NCBI RefSeq assembly: GCF_002005565.1
Contig: NZ_BDJC01000002.1
Coordinates: 124,001-188,000, forward strand
Length of the DNA: 64,000 bases
Source of the DNA: Streptomyces sp. JHA26
Lineage (GTDB): Bacteria; Actinomycetota; Actinomycetes; Streptomycetales; Streptomycetaceae
Reading direction: 5' to 3'
The notes beneath the pieces are model-generated. The model was not told the DNA's origin, ran no database searches, and worked only from the letters and a program-made list of their open reading frames with translations. Every line of letters starts with the position of its first letter. Positions within the stretch are counted from its first letter, which is position 1. Below, piece after piece: positions 45,100 to 52,741 of this stretch. The translations under genes and the position numbers were made by a program.

Positions 45100-45807
45100 C
45101 TAGTCGTCGCGGTCGAAGCGGTGCCGGTGGGTGAGGACGTCGTGGGCGACGTCGCGGGCGGTGCGGCCCCGGGCGAAGGCGGCGCCGCGCAGCCGGGCCA
45201 GGGCCTCGTCGGAGCCGACGCCCAGCTGGGCCATGATCATGCCGACGGCCTGGTGGACCTCGTCGTGGTCGTCGGTCAGCCCGCTCGGCCAGGCGACCTC
45301 CCCGTCCCCGTCGTCGTCCTCCCCCTCGGGCGGCAGCGCCATCAGGGCCGTGGTCATGACGCCGGCCAGGAGCCGGGCCGTGTTCAGCTCGGGCCCGGTG
45401 AGGCCGCCGGGGGTGTCGCGGTAGAGGTCGAGGGTGCCGACGCACACCGTGTCGCTGCCCAGCGGCAACGCGTGGACGGCGCTCACGCCGACGGCCGTCG
45501 CCTCCTGGGCGAAGAGGGGCCAGCGTTCGGCGTCGGCGCCGGACCGCAGGTCGCCGGCGAGCACCGGGGCGCCCGTCGCGGCGGCGAGGACGCACGGCCC
45601 GTCGCCCAGGGTGGCCTGGACCTCCGCGAGGTACGAGGCGCGGTCGTTGCTGGCGCACAGCCGGACCGGGAGGCCGTCACCGTCGCGCAGCGACGCGCTC
45701 GCGCCGGTCACCGGCAGCAGCCTGACCGCGACCCTGCAGAGGCGTCCCGGCACCCCGGCGTCGTGCCCGTCGTCCGGGGGCCGGCGGGAGTGGTCGCCGG
45801 GCAGCAC
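45100..45807 (-). CDS. GAF-ANTAR regulator (235 aa)
   Basis: GAF sensory domain (VTGASASLRDGDGLPVRLCA, LAEVQATLGDGPCVLAAATG, VHALPLGSDTVCVGTLDLYR), then an ANTAR RNA-binding domain (EVHQAVGMIMAQLGVGSDEA with the key Ala/Asp pattern, ending FARGRTARDVAHDVL). ANTAR proteins act by antitermination. The GTG giving MLPGDHS has AAGGAGG 8 nt upstream; another GTG two codons earlier is too close. Ligand unknown. Confidence 0.88.
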   Translation of the reverse strand: MLPGDHSRRPPDDGHDAGVPGRLCRVAVRLLPVTGASASLRDGDGLPVRLCASNDRASYLAEVQATLGDGPCVLAAATGAPVLAGDLRSGADAERWPLFAQEATAVGVSAVHALPLGSDTVCVGTLDLYRDTPGGLTGPELNTARLLAGVMTTALMALPPEGEDDDGDGEVAWPSGLTDDHDEVHQAVGMIMAQLGVGSDEALARLRGAAFARGRTARDVAHDVLTHRHRFDRDD

Positions 45808-45908
45808 GCGCACCGCCTCCTTCGCTCGCGTGGCCGCAAGCCCGACTACCCGTGACCGACCGGTGGAAACCGGGACGCGGGGCTCCAGGGCCTGTTGCGA
45901 GAGCGGCT

Positions 45909-47258
45909 CTACAGCGGAGGCTGCGCGGGCGCCGGGCCCAGGGTGGTCGTGCCGGGTGCCGTGCGGTGCCCGAGGCCGGTGCGGTAGGCGTCCAGGGCCG
46001 CCTCCACCCGGCCGGTGCGGCGCAGCAGGTCGCCCAGCAGCCGGCACAGGTCGGCCAGGTCACCGGCGGCTCCCGCCCGCTCCAGCAGGCTCAGCGCCCG
46101 CACGTAGTGCTCCTCGGCGGCCTCGGTGTCGCCGGCGTCCTCGGCGATGATGCCGAGCAGCCGGTGCGCGCCCGCCGCGTGCACGGCACCGCGTTCGGAG
46201 GACAGGTCGTCCAGGACCCCGCGCAGCAGCTCGGCCGCCTCCGCGGACTTGCCGCGCCGGTGCAGCACGTCGGCCAGCTCGACGGCGACCTGGCTGCTGT
46301 AGAGGGCGGCACGGGTGACGGACAGCATGTCCAGGGCCTGCCGCATCTCCTCCTCGGCGCGGGGCAGCTCGCCGTTCTGGGCGCAGACGTAGCCGCGCAT
46401 CCAGTGGCAGTTGGCCAGCTCGGTGCGGAGCTGCAGCGTGCGGTACAGCTCGGCCGCCTTGGCCAGGGAGGCGTCCGCCTCGGCGAGGCGGCCCTCGGCG
46501 AGCAGCGTGCGGGCGACGGAGCGGTGCATGCGGGCCACCAGCGCCGGGTCGCCGGCCCGGGGCGCGAGGGCGAGGGCGAGTTCGGCGGCCTGGGCGGCCC
46601 GCGCGTGGGCGCCCATGTCCATGTAGGGGCCGATGACGCTGGCGTAGAGCAGCAGCAGCGCGTCGGGGTCGTGCAGGCCGCCGCGGTTCAGCTCGTCGAG
46701 GGTGGACTCCAGGAGGTAGACGGCGTACCGGAGCTCACCGGCGAGGTAATGGGTGAGGGCACGTCCGCGCAGGGCCGGGACCCGGGCCGGCAGCGGCGCG
46801 TCGGCGTCGGCCAGGCACTCCTCCGCCCGCTCGAAGTACCGCCGGCCGCTCGCCAGCTCGCCCGTCTCCACCGCGCACTCGCCGAGCCCGAGCAGCGCCT
46901 CGGCCCGCTCCTCGGGCAGCTCGTACGCCTCGGCCTCGGCGAGCAGCTCGCCGTACTGCCCGGCCGCCCGCTCGGCGCCGCCGGTGGCGAGCGTGCGCCG
47001 CGCCTCGGTGAGCCGGAGCCGCAGGTCGGTGGCGAGCCGTGCCGGACGGCCGGTGGCCAGCTCCTCGTAGCCGACGCCGAGCCGCTCGGCGAGGTGCCGC
47101 AGCGCCTCGTCGGAGGGGCGGACGCGGCCGGCCTCCAGGGTGGAGATGTAGGCGGCCGTGTACGCCGGTTCGGCGAGCTGCCGCTGCGTCATCCCGCGCT
47201 CGGCCCGCAGCCGCTGCACCCGACGTCCGATGGTCACACGGTCTTCACGGTCCCCCAC
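45909..47258 (-). CDS. XRE HTH - TPR regulator (449 aa)
   Basis: N-terminal XRE HTH (IGRRVQRLRAERGMTQRQLA, YISTLEAGRVRPSDEAL), then about ten tetratricopeptide-like helical repeats filling residues 85-440. The HTH-plus-TPR layout is that of RRNPP-type receptors (PlcR, Rgg) that bind secreted peptides, and also of some Streptomyces regulators. GTG start with GGGGGAG 6 nt upstream. Divergent to it is a small exported peptide gene, 115 bp away. Confidence 0.88.
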   Translation of the reverse strand: MGDREDRVTIGRRVQRLRAERGMTQRQLAEPAYTAAYISTLEAGRVRPSDEALRHLAERLGVGYEELATGRPARLATDLRLRLTEARRTLATGGAERAAGQYGELLAEAEAYELPEERAEALLGLGECAVETGELASGRRYFERAEECLADADAPLPARVPALRGRALTHYLAGELRYAVYLLESTLDELNRGGLHDPDALLLLYASVIGPYMDMGAHARAAQAAELALALAPRAGDPALVARMHRSVARTLLAEGRLAEADASLAKAAELYRTLQLRTELANCHWMRGYVCAQNGELPRAEEEMRQALDMLSVTRAALYSSQVAVELADVLHRRGKSAEAAELLRGVLDDLSSERGAVHAAGAHRLLGIIAEDAGDTEAAEEHYVRALSLLERAGAAGDLADLCRLLGDLLRRTGRVEAALDAYRTGLGHRTAPGTTTLGPAPAQPPL

Positions 47259-47373
47259 GGTCAACTCCCCCTGCGCCTCTTGCCGTTCGGCTCCGGCGGC
47301 CCTAGGTTAAATTGCGGATTAAGCGTGTTTAACAGCGCTTGAAAGCCTCCCACACCTTCCCCCAGAGGATGCC

Positions 47374-47595
47374 GTGTCCGACCGCACACGCACCGCCGAA
47401 CGGTACGCCAGGGGCCTCGTCGCCGCCGCCGTGGCCGTGGCCGCCCTGGTCCTGGCCGGCAACGCGGGCCCGGCCCCGTCGGCGGAGGACCCCCCGGAGG
47501 GCGGGAGCGTCCGGGTGGAGGAGGTCGGCGGCCACCTCGCGTCGGACGTCCGGCTGGACGGGAGCACGCCGACACCGCGACCCGACTCCGGCTGA
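47374..47595 (+). CDS. Small exported peptide beside the TPR regulator (73 aa)
   Basis: Starts MSDRTRTAERYARGL, with a hydrophobic signal core (VAAAVAVAALVLAGNAG) ending near AxA-like APSA, leaving about 40 mature residues: acidic, no Cys, ending STPTPRPDSG. GTG start with AGAGGA. Divergent from an XRE-TPR regulator, an arrangement resembling peptide-pheromone loci. Function by inference only. Confidence 0.7.
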   Translation: MSDRTRTAERYARGLVAAAVAVAALVLAGNAGPAPSAEDPPEGGSVRVEEVGGHLASDVRLDGSTPTPRPDSG

Positions 47596-47649
47596 CCTCT
47601 GGTGCCGCGCGGGCGCGCGCAGCGGCCGCGGGGGCGCGGAGGGGACGCG

Positions 47650-48717
47650 TCAGCCCTGGGTCTGCAACCGGCCCAGCTCCCGCTGCACGTGGTCCAGCGC
47701 GCCCTCGCGCCGGCCGGGCACCCGGCCGCGCAACGCGGCGAGCGCGGCACCCAGTTCACGGGCCCGCGCGGCGTCGCGGATCCGCCCCCACTGGTGGTGG
47801 GCCCGGTCCACGGCCGCCTCCACGGCGGGCGTGCCCGGCTCCTGCCCGGCCCGCAGGCGGGCCTCGGCCACCGCCAGCCAGGCACGGCAGGACCGCGCCG
47901 GGTCCCCGGCGAACATCGCCAGGTCGGCCCGGACCTCCGCCCAGTGCAGCGCGTCCTCGGAGGCGGGTCCGAGCGCGAGGGCGGCGGCCCGCTCGTGGCG
48001 CGCGGCCAGCGCGTCGGCGTCACCGTGCCGTCCCGCCCGCACGGCGGCGGAGATGACGGCGTGCGGGTCCCCCGCCACCGGCCCGGGCGCCGCCAGCACC
48101 AGGTCCGCGCCGCTCCCGCCGCCGTCGGCCGCGCAGCGGGCCAGCGCCTCCTGGTGCAGCCGGTCCGGCGGCGGCCGGTGGCCGCTGCGCAGGACGGTCG
48201 CGACACCGCGCATGTACGCGGGGGCGGCCACGGTCCGCCGCGAGGGCGGTGGCGCGATGCGACCGTAGACGGCGTTGTTGCGCCCCGAGTCCAGCGGGTG
48301 GGCCCGCAGCCACTCCCAGGTCTCCCGGTCGGCGTGCAGATCCAGCAGCAGCGTCGTCGCGCCGGTCGGCCGCAGCCGGAGCTCCTCGCGGATCCAGTGC
48401 CAGGGCAGGGCGGTGTAGCGGACCGTCGAGGGGGTCGTCCGGGCCAGCGCCAGGTGGGGCAGGCGCTCGCGCCGGTCCAGGTGGAGCTGCCCGGTGACGT
48501 ACACGGTCAGCGGACCCGGGGCCGCCGCGGCCGCGCGGAGCCGGGTGAGGACGGCCTGCGGCTCCAGCGGGTCGGCGAGCTCGACGACGTTCGCGGTGTC
48601 CGTGCCGGCCAGCACGGCGGGCGGCACGGCGGCGAGCACGGGGAGCACGGAGGCGGCGTCCACCAGACACCCCCGGCCCACGGGTGACGCCGCGAGCAGC
48701 AGCACGGTTCCGGGCAT
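47650..48717 (-). CDS. Caspase-fold-like protein lacking the catalytic dyad (355 aa)
   Basis: The first 160 residues resemble caspase-like (peptidase C14/EACC1-type) domains: LLLAASPVGRGCLVD strand, LTVYVTGQLHLDRRERLPHL where YYxGHG is expected, LPWHWIREELRLRPTGATTL, and LLLDLHADRETWEWL where the catalytic DxCxSG normally occurs. His and Cys are replaced. The C-terminal half is helical, perhaps TPR-like. ATG start. Could be a pseudoenzyme or scaffold; the fold call is from memory of motifs. Confidence 0.65.
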   Translation of the reverse strand: MPGTVLLLAASPVGRGCLVDAASVLPVLAAVPPAVLAGTDTANVVELADPLEPQAVLTRLRAAAAAPGPLTVYVTGQLHLDRRERLPHLALARTTPSTVRYTALPWHWIREELRLRPTGATTLLLDLHADRETWEWLRAHPLDSGRNNAVYGRIAPPPSRRTVAAPAYMRGVATVLRSGHRPPPDRLHQEALARCAADGGGSGADLVLAAPGPVAGDPHAVISAAVRAGRHGDADALAARHERAAALALGPASEDALHWAEVRADLAMFAGDPARSCRAWLAVAEARLRAGQEPGTPAVEAAVDRAHHQWGRIRDAARARELGAALAALRGRVPGRREGALDHVQRELGRLQTQG

Positions 48718-48781
48718 GTCCCCTCCCCCTGTCGATCACGTACGGCAGCACGGTAGCCGCTGCGACTGCGAAGCGGGGCAC

Positions 48782-50020
48782 TCAACCGTTCAGCCGCCGT
48801 ACCGCGAACACCATGGTGTCGTCGGCCAGCCGCCCCCGGCAGTGCCGCAGCGTTCCGTCCCGCACGAGGGCCACCAACCGCCGCGGCGCGGCGTCGCGCG
48901 GATCGGCGGCGACGGCGCGGGCCACCTCCTCGCCGTGCCGGTAGAAGCGCCCCTCGGCGTCCCGGGCCTCGGTCACCCCGTCGGTGACCAGCAGCAGCGT
49001 CTCGTCCCGGGCGAGGGCCACCCGGTTCACGGACACCCGCGCCCCGGGGGCGAGCTCCGCCATGCCCAGCGGCAGCCCGCCGACCGTCGGCAGCTCCCGC
49101 ACGCCGCGCGGGCCGACCGCCAGCGGGGGGTCGTGGCCGAGGACGACGGCGTCCACGGCGTCGGGCAGGTCGTCGCAGAAGCCGATCAGCACGGCGGTGG
49201 CGAAGCGGTCGCCGTCGGACCGGCCGAGGGCGGCCGTTTGCCGGCGGTGGCGCACCATGCGGGTCTCCATGCGCTCGGCGACCGTCCCGAGGTCCGCCTC
49301 GTGGTAGCCGGCCTCCCGGAACGTGCTGAGCAGCGCGGCCGCGGTCTCCACCGCGCCCAGCCCCTTCCCCTGGACGTCGCCGATGAGGACGCGGGTGCCG
49401 TGCGGGCCGGGCTGGATGTCGTAGAAGTCGCCGCCCACGCGGGCCTCGGTGTCCGCGGGGAGGTAGACGGCGGCGTGGTCGAGGCCGCCGAACCCCTCCG
49501 GGAGCGGGCGCAGCACGGTGCGGCGGGTGGTGTCGGCGATGTCCCGCATGCGCATCATGCGCCGCTCGCCGGCGACGCGGAGCGCGGCGACGGCCACGGC
49601 GACGAGCCCGCCGAGGACGACGAGGACCAGGCCCGAGGTGTCGGTCCTGTCCTGGTGCTGCCAGGTGGTGTCGGCCAGGACGAAGACGGCGACCGCGAGC
49701 GCCGCGAACAACCCCGTCTCCAGCGTCCCGCAGATCGCGGCCGCGACGCCGGGCACGAGCACGGTCCAGGAGATGATCTGGAACGCGTCGGTCGTGGTGT
49801 CGGCCGCGACGATGCCGGCGAGCAGCACCAGCGGGACCAGCCAGGCGACGCTCCGGCCGCGCACGCTCAGCAGTTCGCGCCGGGAGACGGCGTCCCCCCG
49901 GCCGGCGTCCCGGACGAGCCGGCCGACCGGACGCCACCGGCCGTGCACCGGCCCTTCCGGAGACCCTTTCCCGCGACCCCTCACGGGCCCCAGCGAAGCA
50001 CGGGCCCCCACCCCACGCAT
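48782..50020 (-). CDS. Membrane PP2C/SpoIIE-type phosphatase (412 aa)
   Basis: RsbU/SpoIIE-type serine phosphatase. Four membrane helices lie at residues 55-150 (WLVPLVLLAGIVAADTTTDA onward). Catalytic motifs follow: TEARVGGDFYDIQPGP, RVLIGDVQGKGLGAVETAAA, LVTDGVTEARDAEG and RLADDTMVFAVRR, all with metal-binding Asp. Such enzymes act on anti-sigma-antagonist proteins. The start is uncertain within the first 40 codons; a GTG at HGRWRP is an alternative. Confidence 0.88.
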   Translation of the reverse strand: MRGVGARASLGPVRGRGKGSPEGPVHGRWRPVGRLVRDAGRGDAVSRRELLSVRGRSVAWLVPLVLLAGIVAADTTTDAFQIISWTVLVPGVAAAICGTLETGLFAALAVAVFVLADTTWQHQDRTDTSGLVLVVLGGLVAVAVAALRVAGERRMMRMRDIADTTRRTVLRPLPEGFGGLDHAAVYLPADTEARVGGDFYDIQPGPHGTRVLIGDVQGKGLGAVETAAALLSTFREAGYHEADLGTVAERMETRMVRHRRQTAALGRSDGDRFATAVLIGFCDDLPDAVDAVVLGHDPPLAVGPRGVRELPTVGGLPLGMAELAPGARVSVNRVALARDETLLLVTDGVTEARDAEGRFYRHGEEVARAVAADPRDAAPRRLVALVRDGTLRHCRGRLADDTMVFAVRRLNG

Positions 50021-50088
50021 CCTGACTTGCCACCCGCACCTCCCCGGTGTGCCCTGGTAGTCGGGGGCGAGGAGAGAGGAGTGCTCCC

Positions 50089-50544
50089 ATGGCTCATGCG
50101 GTACCCACCCGGGGAACGTCCGACCGCGCGCCGGACACGCGCCCGACGGCGCTGCCGGACGTCTTCGGCCCGCGCACCCACAGGGTGGCGAAGTGGGCGG
50201 TGCCGGTCCTGGCCGGGCTCGTCTACGGCTACTGGGCCGCGGCCAACCGGCGCTACGGCGGCCCCATCACCGGCTGGAACCTGCTGTTCGGCTTCCTGAC
50301 CGCCCTCGCGTTCGTCGTCCTGTACGCCGCGGTCCGGGCGGTGGCCGCGCGGCTGCCGCGCGAGGGGCACGCGGTGCTGTGGGGCGCGTTCGCCGGCAGC
50401 GCGCTGGGCTTCCTGTACGCGCAGAGCGGCGTGGCCATGTTCACGTGCATCCTCGCCTCGCTGCTCCTGGCCGCCGCGGTGGCCGCCGCGCTGTTCTACC
50501 GCTACTACACGAGCGAGGACGCCGAGGGTCACCGGATCTCCTGA
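50089..50544 (+). CDS. Hypothetical membrane protein (151 aa)
   Basis: A hydrophilic N-terminus of about 35 residues, then four hydrophobic segments (WAVPVLAGLVYGYWAAANRR; LLFGFLTALAFVVLYAAVRA; AVLWGAFAGSALGFLYAQSG; MFTCILASLLLAAAVAAALF). Start at MAHAVPT with AGGAG upstream. Uncharacterised Streptomyces-type membrane protein; no motif known. Confidence 0.78.
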   Translation: MAHAVPTRGTSDRAPDTRPTALPDVFGPRTHRVAKWAVPVLAGLVYGYWAAANRRYGGPITGWNLLFGFLTALAFVVLYAAVRAVAARLPREGHAVLWGAFAGSALGFLYAQSGVAMFTCILASLLLAAAVAAALFYRYYTSEDAEGHRIS

Positions 50545-50678
50545 GCCGCGTCGTCCGCGGTCCCCGGTGGCGCCGGGCGGTGCGGTGGGGGCCGTGCGTT
50601 CGGCCGTTCGGCTCGCCGGCGGGGCCGTTTGCAGGCGCCCCGCTCGCCGGGACCGTCCCGCGGGCGTTGCCTGGGAGG

Positions 50679-51593
50679 GTGCCCTCACGTCTCCGACGCG
50701 GCCTGTCGGCCGTCCTGATCGCCCTCGCCTGCCTGCTCGCCCCGTGCGGCACGCTGGCGGCCTGGGCGGCGTACGGGCTGGCCGACACCGGCCGGTACGC
50801 CGCCGCCATGGCGCCGCTCGCCGCCGACCCGCGCGTGCGGGACGCGGTCGCGGACACGGTGGGCGACGGGGTCATGAACGAGGTGGGCGCCGGTCCCCTG
50901 CGCGCGACCGTACGCCTCTACGTGCAGGACGCGGCCCGCTCCTTCACCCGGACCGGGGCCTTCCGCGCGGGCTGGGACGCGGCCAACCGGACCGTCCACA
51001 CCGCCGTGCTGCGCGCCCTGCGCGACGAGGGGTCCGCCGGGCACCCCGTCACGGTCGACCTGGCCCCCGTCACCGCCCGGGTCCGCGGCCGCCTCGTCCA
51101 CGACAACGTGCCGCTGGCGCAGCGGATCCCGGTCCGGCACACCGAGGTCACCGTGCTCCCGGCCCACGAGGTGGACCGGCTCAGGAAGGGCTACCACGTG
51201 CTCGACGTCGCCGCCTTCTGGCTGCCGCTCGCGGCCGTCGTCTTCGCCGTCGCCGGGATCGCCGTGGCCGCCTGCCGCCGACGTGCGCTCACGGCCGCCG
51301 GCATCGGCACGGCCGTCGGCGGGATGCTGCTCGTCCTCGCGGTCCTCGTCGGCCGCCGGCTCACCCTGGCCGAGCTGCCCGGCGCGGTCGACGGTCCGGC
51401 CGCCGGCGCCGTGTACGACGCCCTCACCGCGACCCTGCGCACGGCCTCCTGGCTGCTGGTCGGCCTCGGTCTGACGGTCGCCGCGGCCTCCTGGCTCACC
51501 GGCCGGTACGGACACCTGCTGCGCCGCCGCCGACGCCCCGCGGGCCCCACCGTCGACCCGGCGCCGCCCCGCCCGCCCCGAGCCCGGCTGTGA
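50679..51593 (+). CDS. Hypothetical integral membrane protein (304 aa)
   Basis: One N-terminal helix (GLSAVLIALACLLAPCGTLA), an extracellular domain of about 180 residues (RDAVADTVGDGVMNEVGAGP, ARVRGRLVHDNVPLAQRIPV), then three helices in the C-terminal third. The GTG at VPSRLRR is my choice; the GGGAG before it is close. Similar proteins occur in many Streptomyces without known function. Confidence 0.7.
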   Translation: MPSRLRRGLSAVLIALACLLAPCGTLAAWAAYGLADTGRYAAAMAPLAADPRVRDAVADTVGDGVMNEVGAGPLRATVRLYVQDAARSFTRTGAFRAGWDAANRTVHTAVLRALRDEGSAGHPVTVDLAPVTARVRGRLVHDNVPLAQRIPVRHTEVTVLPAHEVDRLRKGYHVLDVAAFWLPLAAVVFAVAGIAVAACRRRALTAAGIGTAVGGMLLVLAVLVGRRLTLAELPGAVDGPAAGAVYDALTATLRTASWLLVGLGLTVAAASWLTGRYGHLLRRRRRPAGPTVDPAPPRPPRARL

Positions 51594-51711
51594 GGCCCGG
51601 CGCGGGGGCCGGTTCGGGAGCCGGCTCGGGGGCGGAGGGAAACTTTCCGCCCGCGTCCGCCGTCCTTGGGGGAGGATCCGGGCAACGCACCCGCGAGCGG
51701 AGGGCCGGGAC

Positions 51712-52722
51712 GTGGACACCGACACGGCGGGGGACGAGGGGACGCACACGCCCGGCGGGCCGACGGTCCGCCGGACCGGGCGGCGGTTCGGGGCCTGGTG
51801 CGCCGGGCTGCTGTTCGCCGGGGTCAGCGTGGTCGTCGGCTGCCGGATCGCCGACACCGACGGCATCACCCCGGTGCCGCAACTGCTCGCCTTCCTGCCC
51901 TGGCTGCTGGTGCCGGCCGGGGCCGGGCTGCTGCTGACGCTCCTCGCCCGGTGGTGGCCGGGAGCGGTATGGGGCGTGGCGCTGCTCGGACTGCTGGCCT
52001 GGTTCACCGAGCCGTACGGCAAGGCCGGGGAGCCGGCCGGGCCGCCCGTCGCCGAGGTGCGGGTGCTGACGTCGAACGTCGAGTTCGGGCAGGGCACCGA
52101 CGCCCTGATCGACGCGGTGCGCCGCGAGGAACCGGACCTGCTGTTCGTGCAGGAGTGCGAGTACACGTGCGACGCGGCCCTGCGGCGGGAGCTCGGCGCC
52201 GACTACCCGCACCGGCGGGCCGTCGAGGGCGGCGGCTCCGAGGGGTCGGTCATCCTGAGCCGCTTCCCGCTCGCGCCCGCCCCCGGCGTCTCCGGCACCA
52301 TGGGCATGCCCGGCGCGGTCGCCGACGTGCGCGGCCACGCCGTGCGCCTCCAGCTCGCCCACCCCATGCCGCCGCTGCCGGAGCAGCTCGGCCTGTGGCG
52401 CACGGAGCTGGGCCGGCTGCGCGACGCCGCGGCCGGCGCCGACGGGACCCCCACCGTCCTCGCCGGCGACTTCAACGCCTCCCAGGACCACGCCGCCTTC
52501 CGGCGCATCCTCGACACCGGGCTGCACGACGCGGCCCGCCTGGCCGGCGAGGACCGCACGCCCAGCTGGCCGGCCCGGACCACCCCGGTGCTCGGCACGC
52601 AGATCGACCACGTGCTGGTGTCGCGGGACTTCGCCGCCCACCGCGCCCGCTTCCTCGTCCTCGCCGACACCGACCACCGCGCGCTGGTCGTCGACCTCAC
52701 GCTGCACGCGGCGGCCGGCTGA
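51712..52722 (+). CDS. Endonuclease/exonuclease/phosphatase-family membrane protein (336 aa)
   Basis: Three N-terminal helices, then an EEP domain: VRVLTSNVEFGQGTDALIDA, LLFVQECEYTCDAALRRELG (metal-binding Glu), VILSRFPLAPAPG, TVLAGDFNASQDHAAFRRI (DFN), TQIDHVLVS and DTDHRALVVDL (catalytic DH). All active-site residues are present. Catalytic domain probably outside the cell, acting on nucleic acid or phosphodiesters. GTG start. Confidence 0.88.
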   Translation: MDTDTAGDEGTHTPGGPTVRRTGRRFGAWCAGLLFAGVSVVVGCRIADTDGITPVPQLLAFLPWLLVPAGAGLLLTLLARWWPGAVWGVALLGLLAWFTEPYGKAGEPAGPPVAEVRVLTSNVEFGQGTDALIDAVRREEPDLLFVQECEYTCDAALRRELGADYPHRRAVEGGGSEGSVILSRFPLAPAPGVSGTMGMPGAVADVRGHAVRLQLAHPMPPLPEQLGLWRTELGRLRDAAAGADGTPTVLAGDFNASQDHAAFRRILDTGLHDAARLAGEDRTPSWPARTTPVLGTQIDHVLVSRDFAAHRARFLVLADTDHRALVVDLTLHAAAG

Positions 52723-52741
52723 CCCCGCCGTACCGGGGTGC

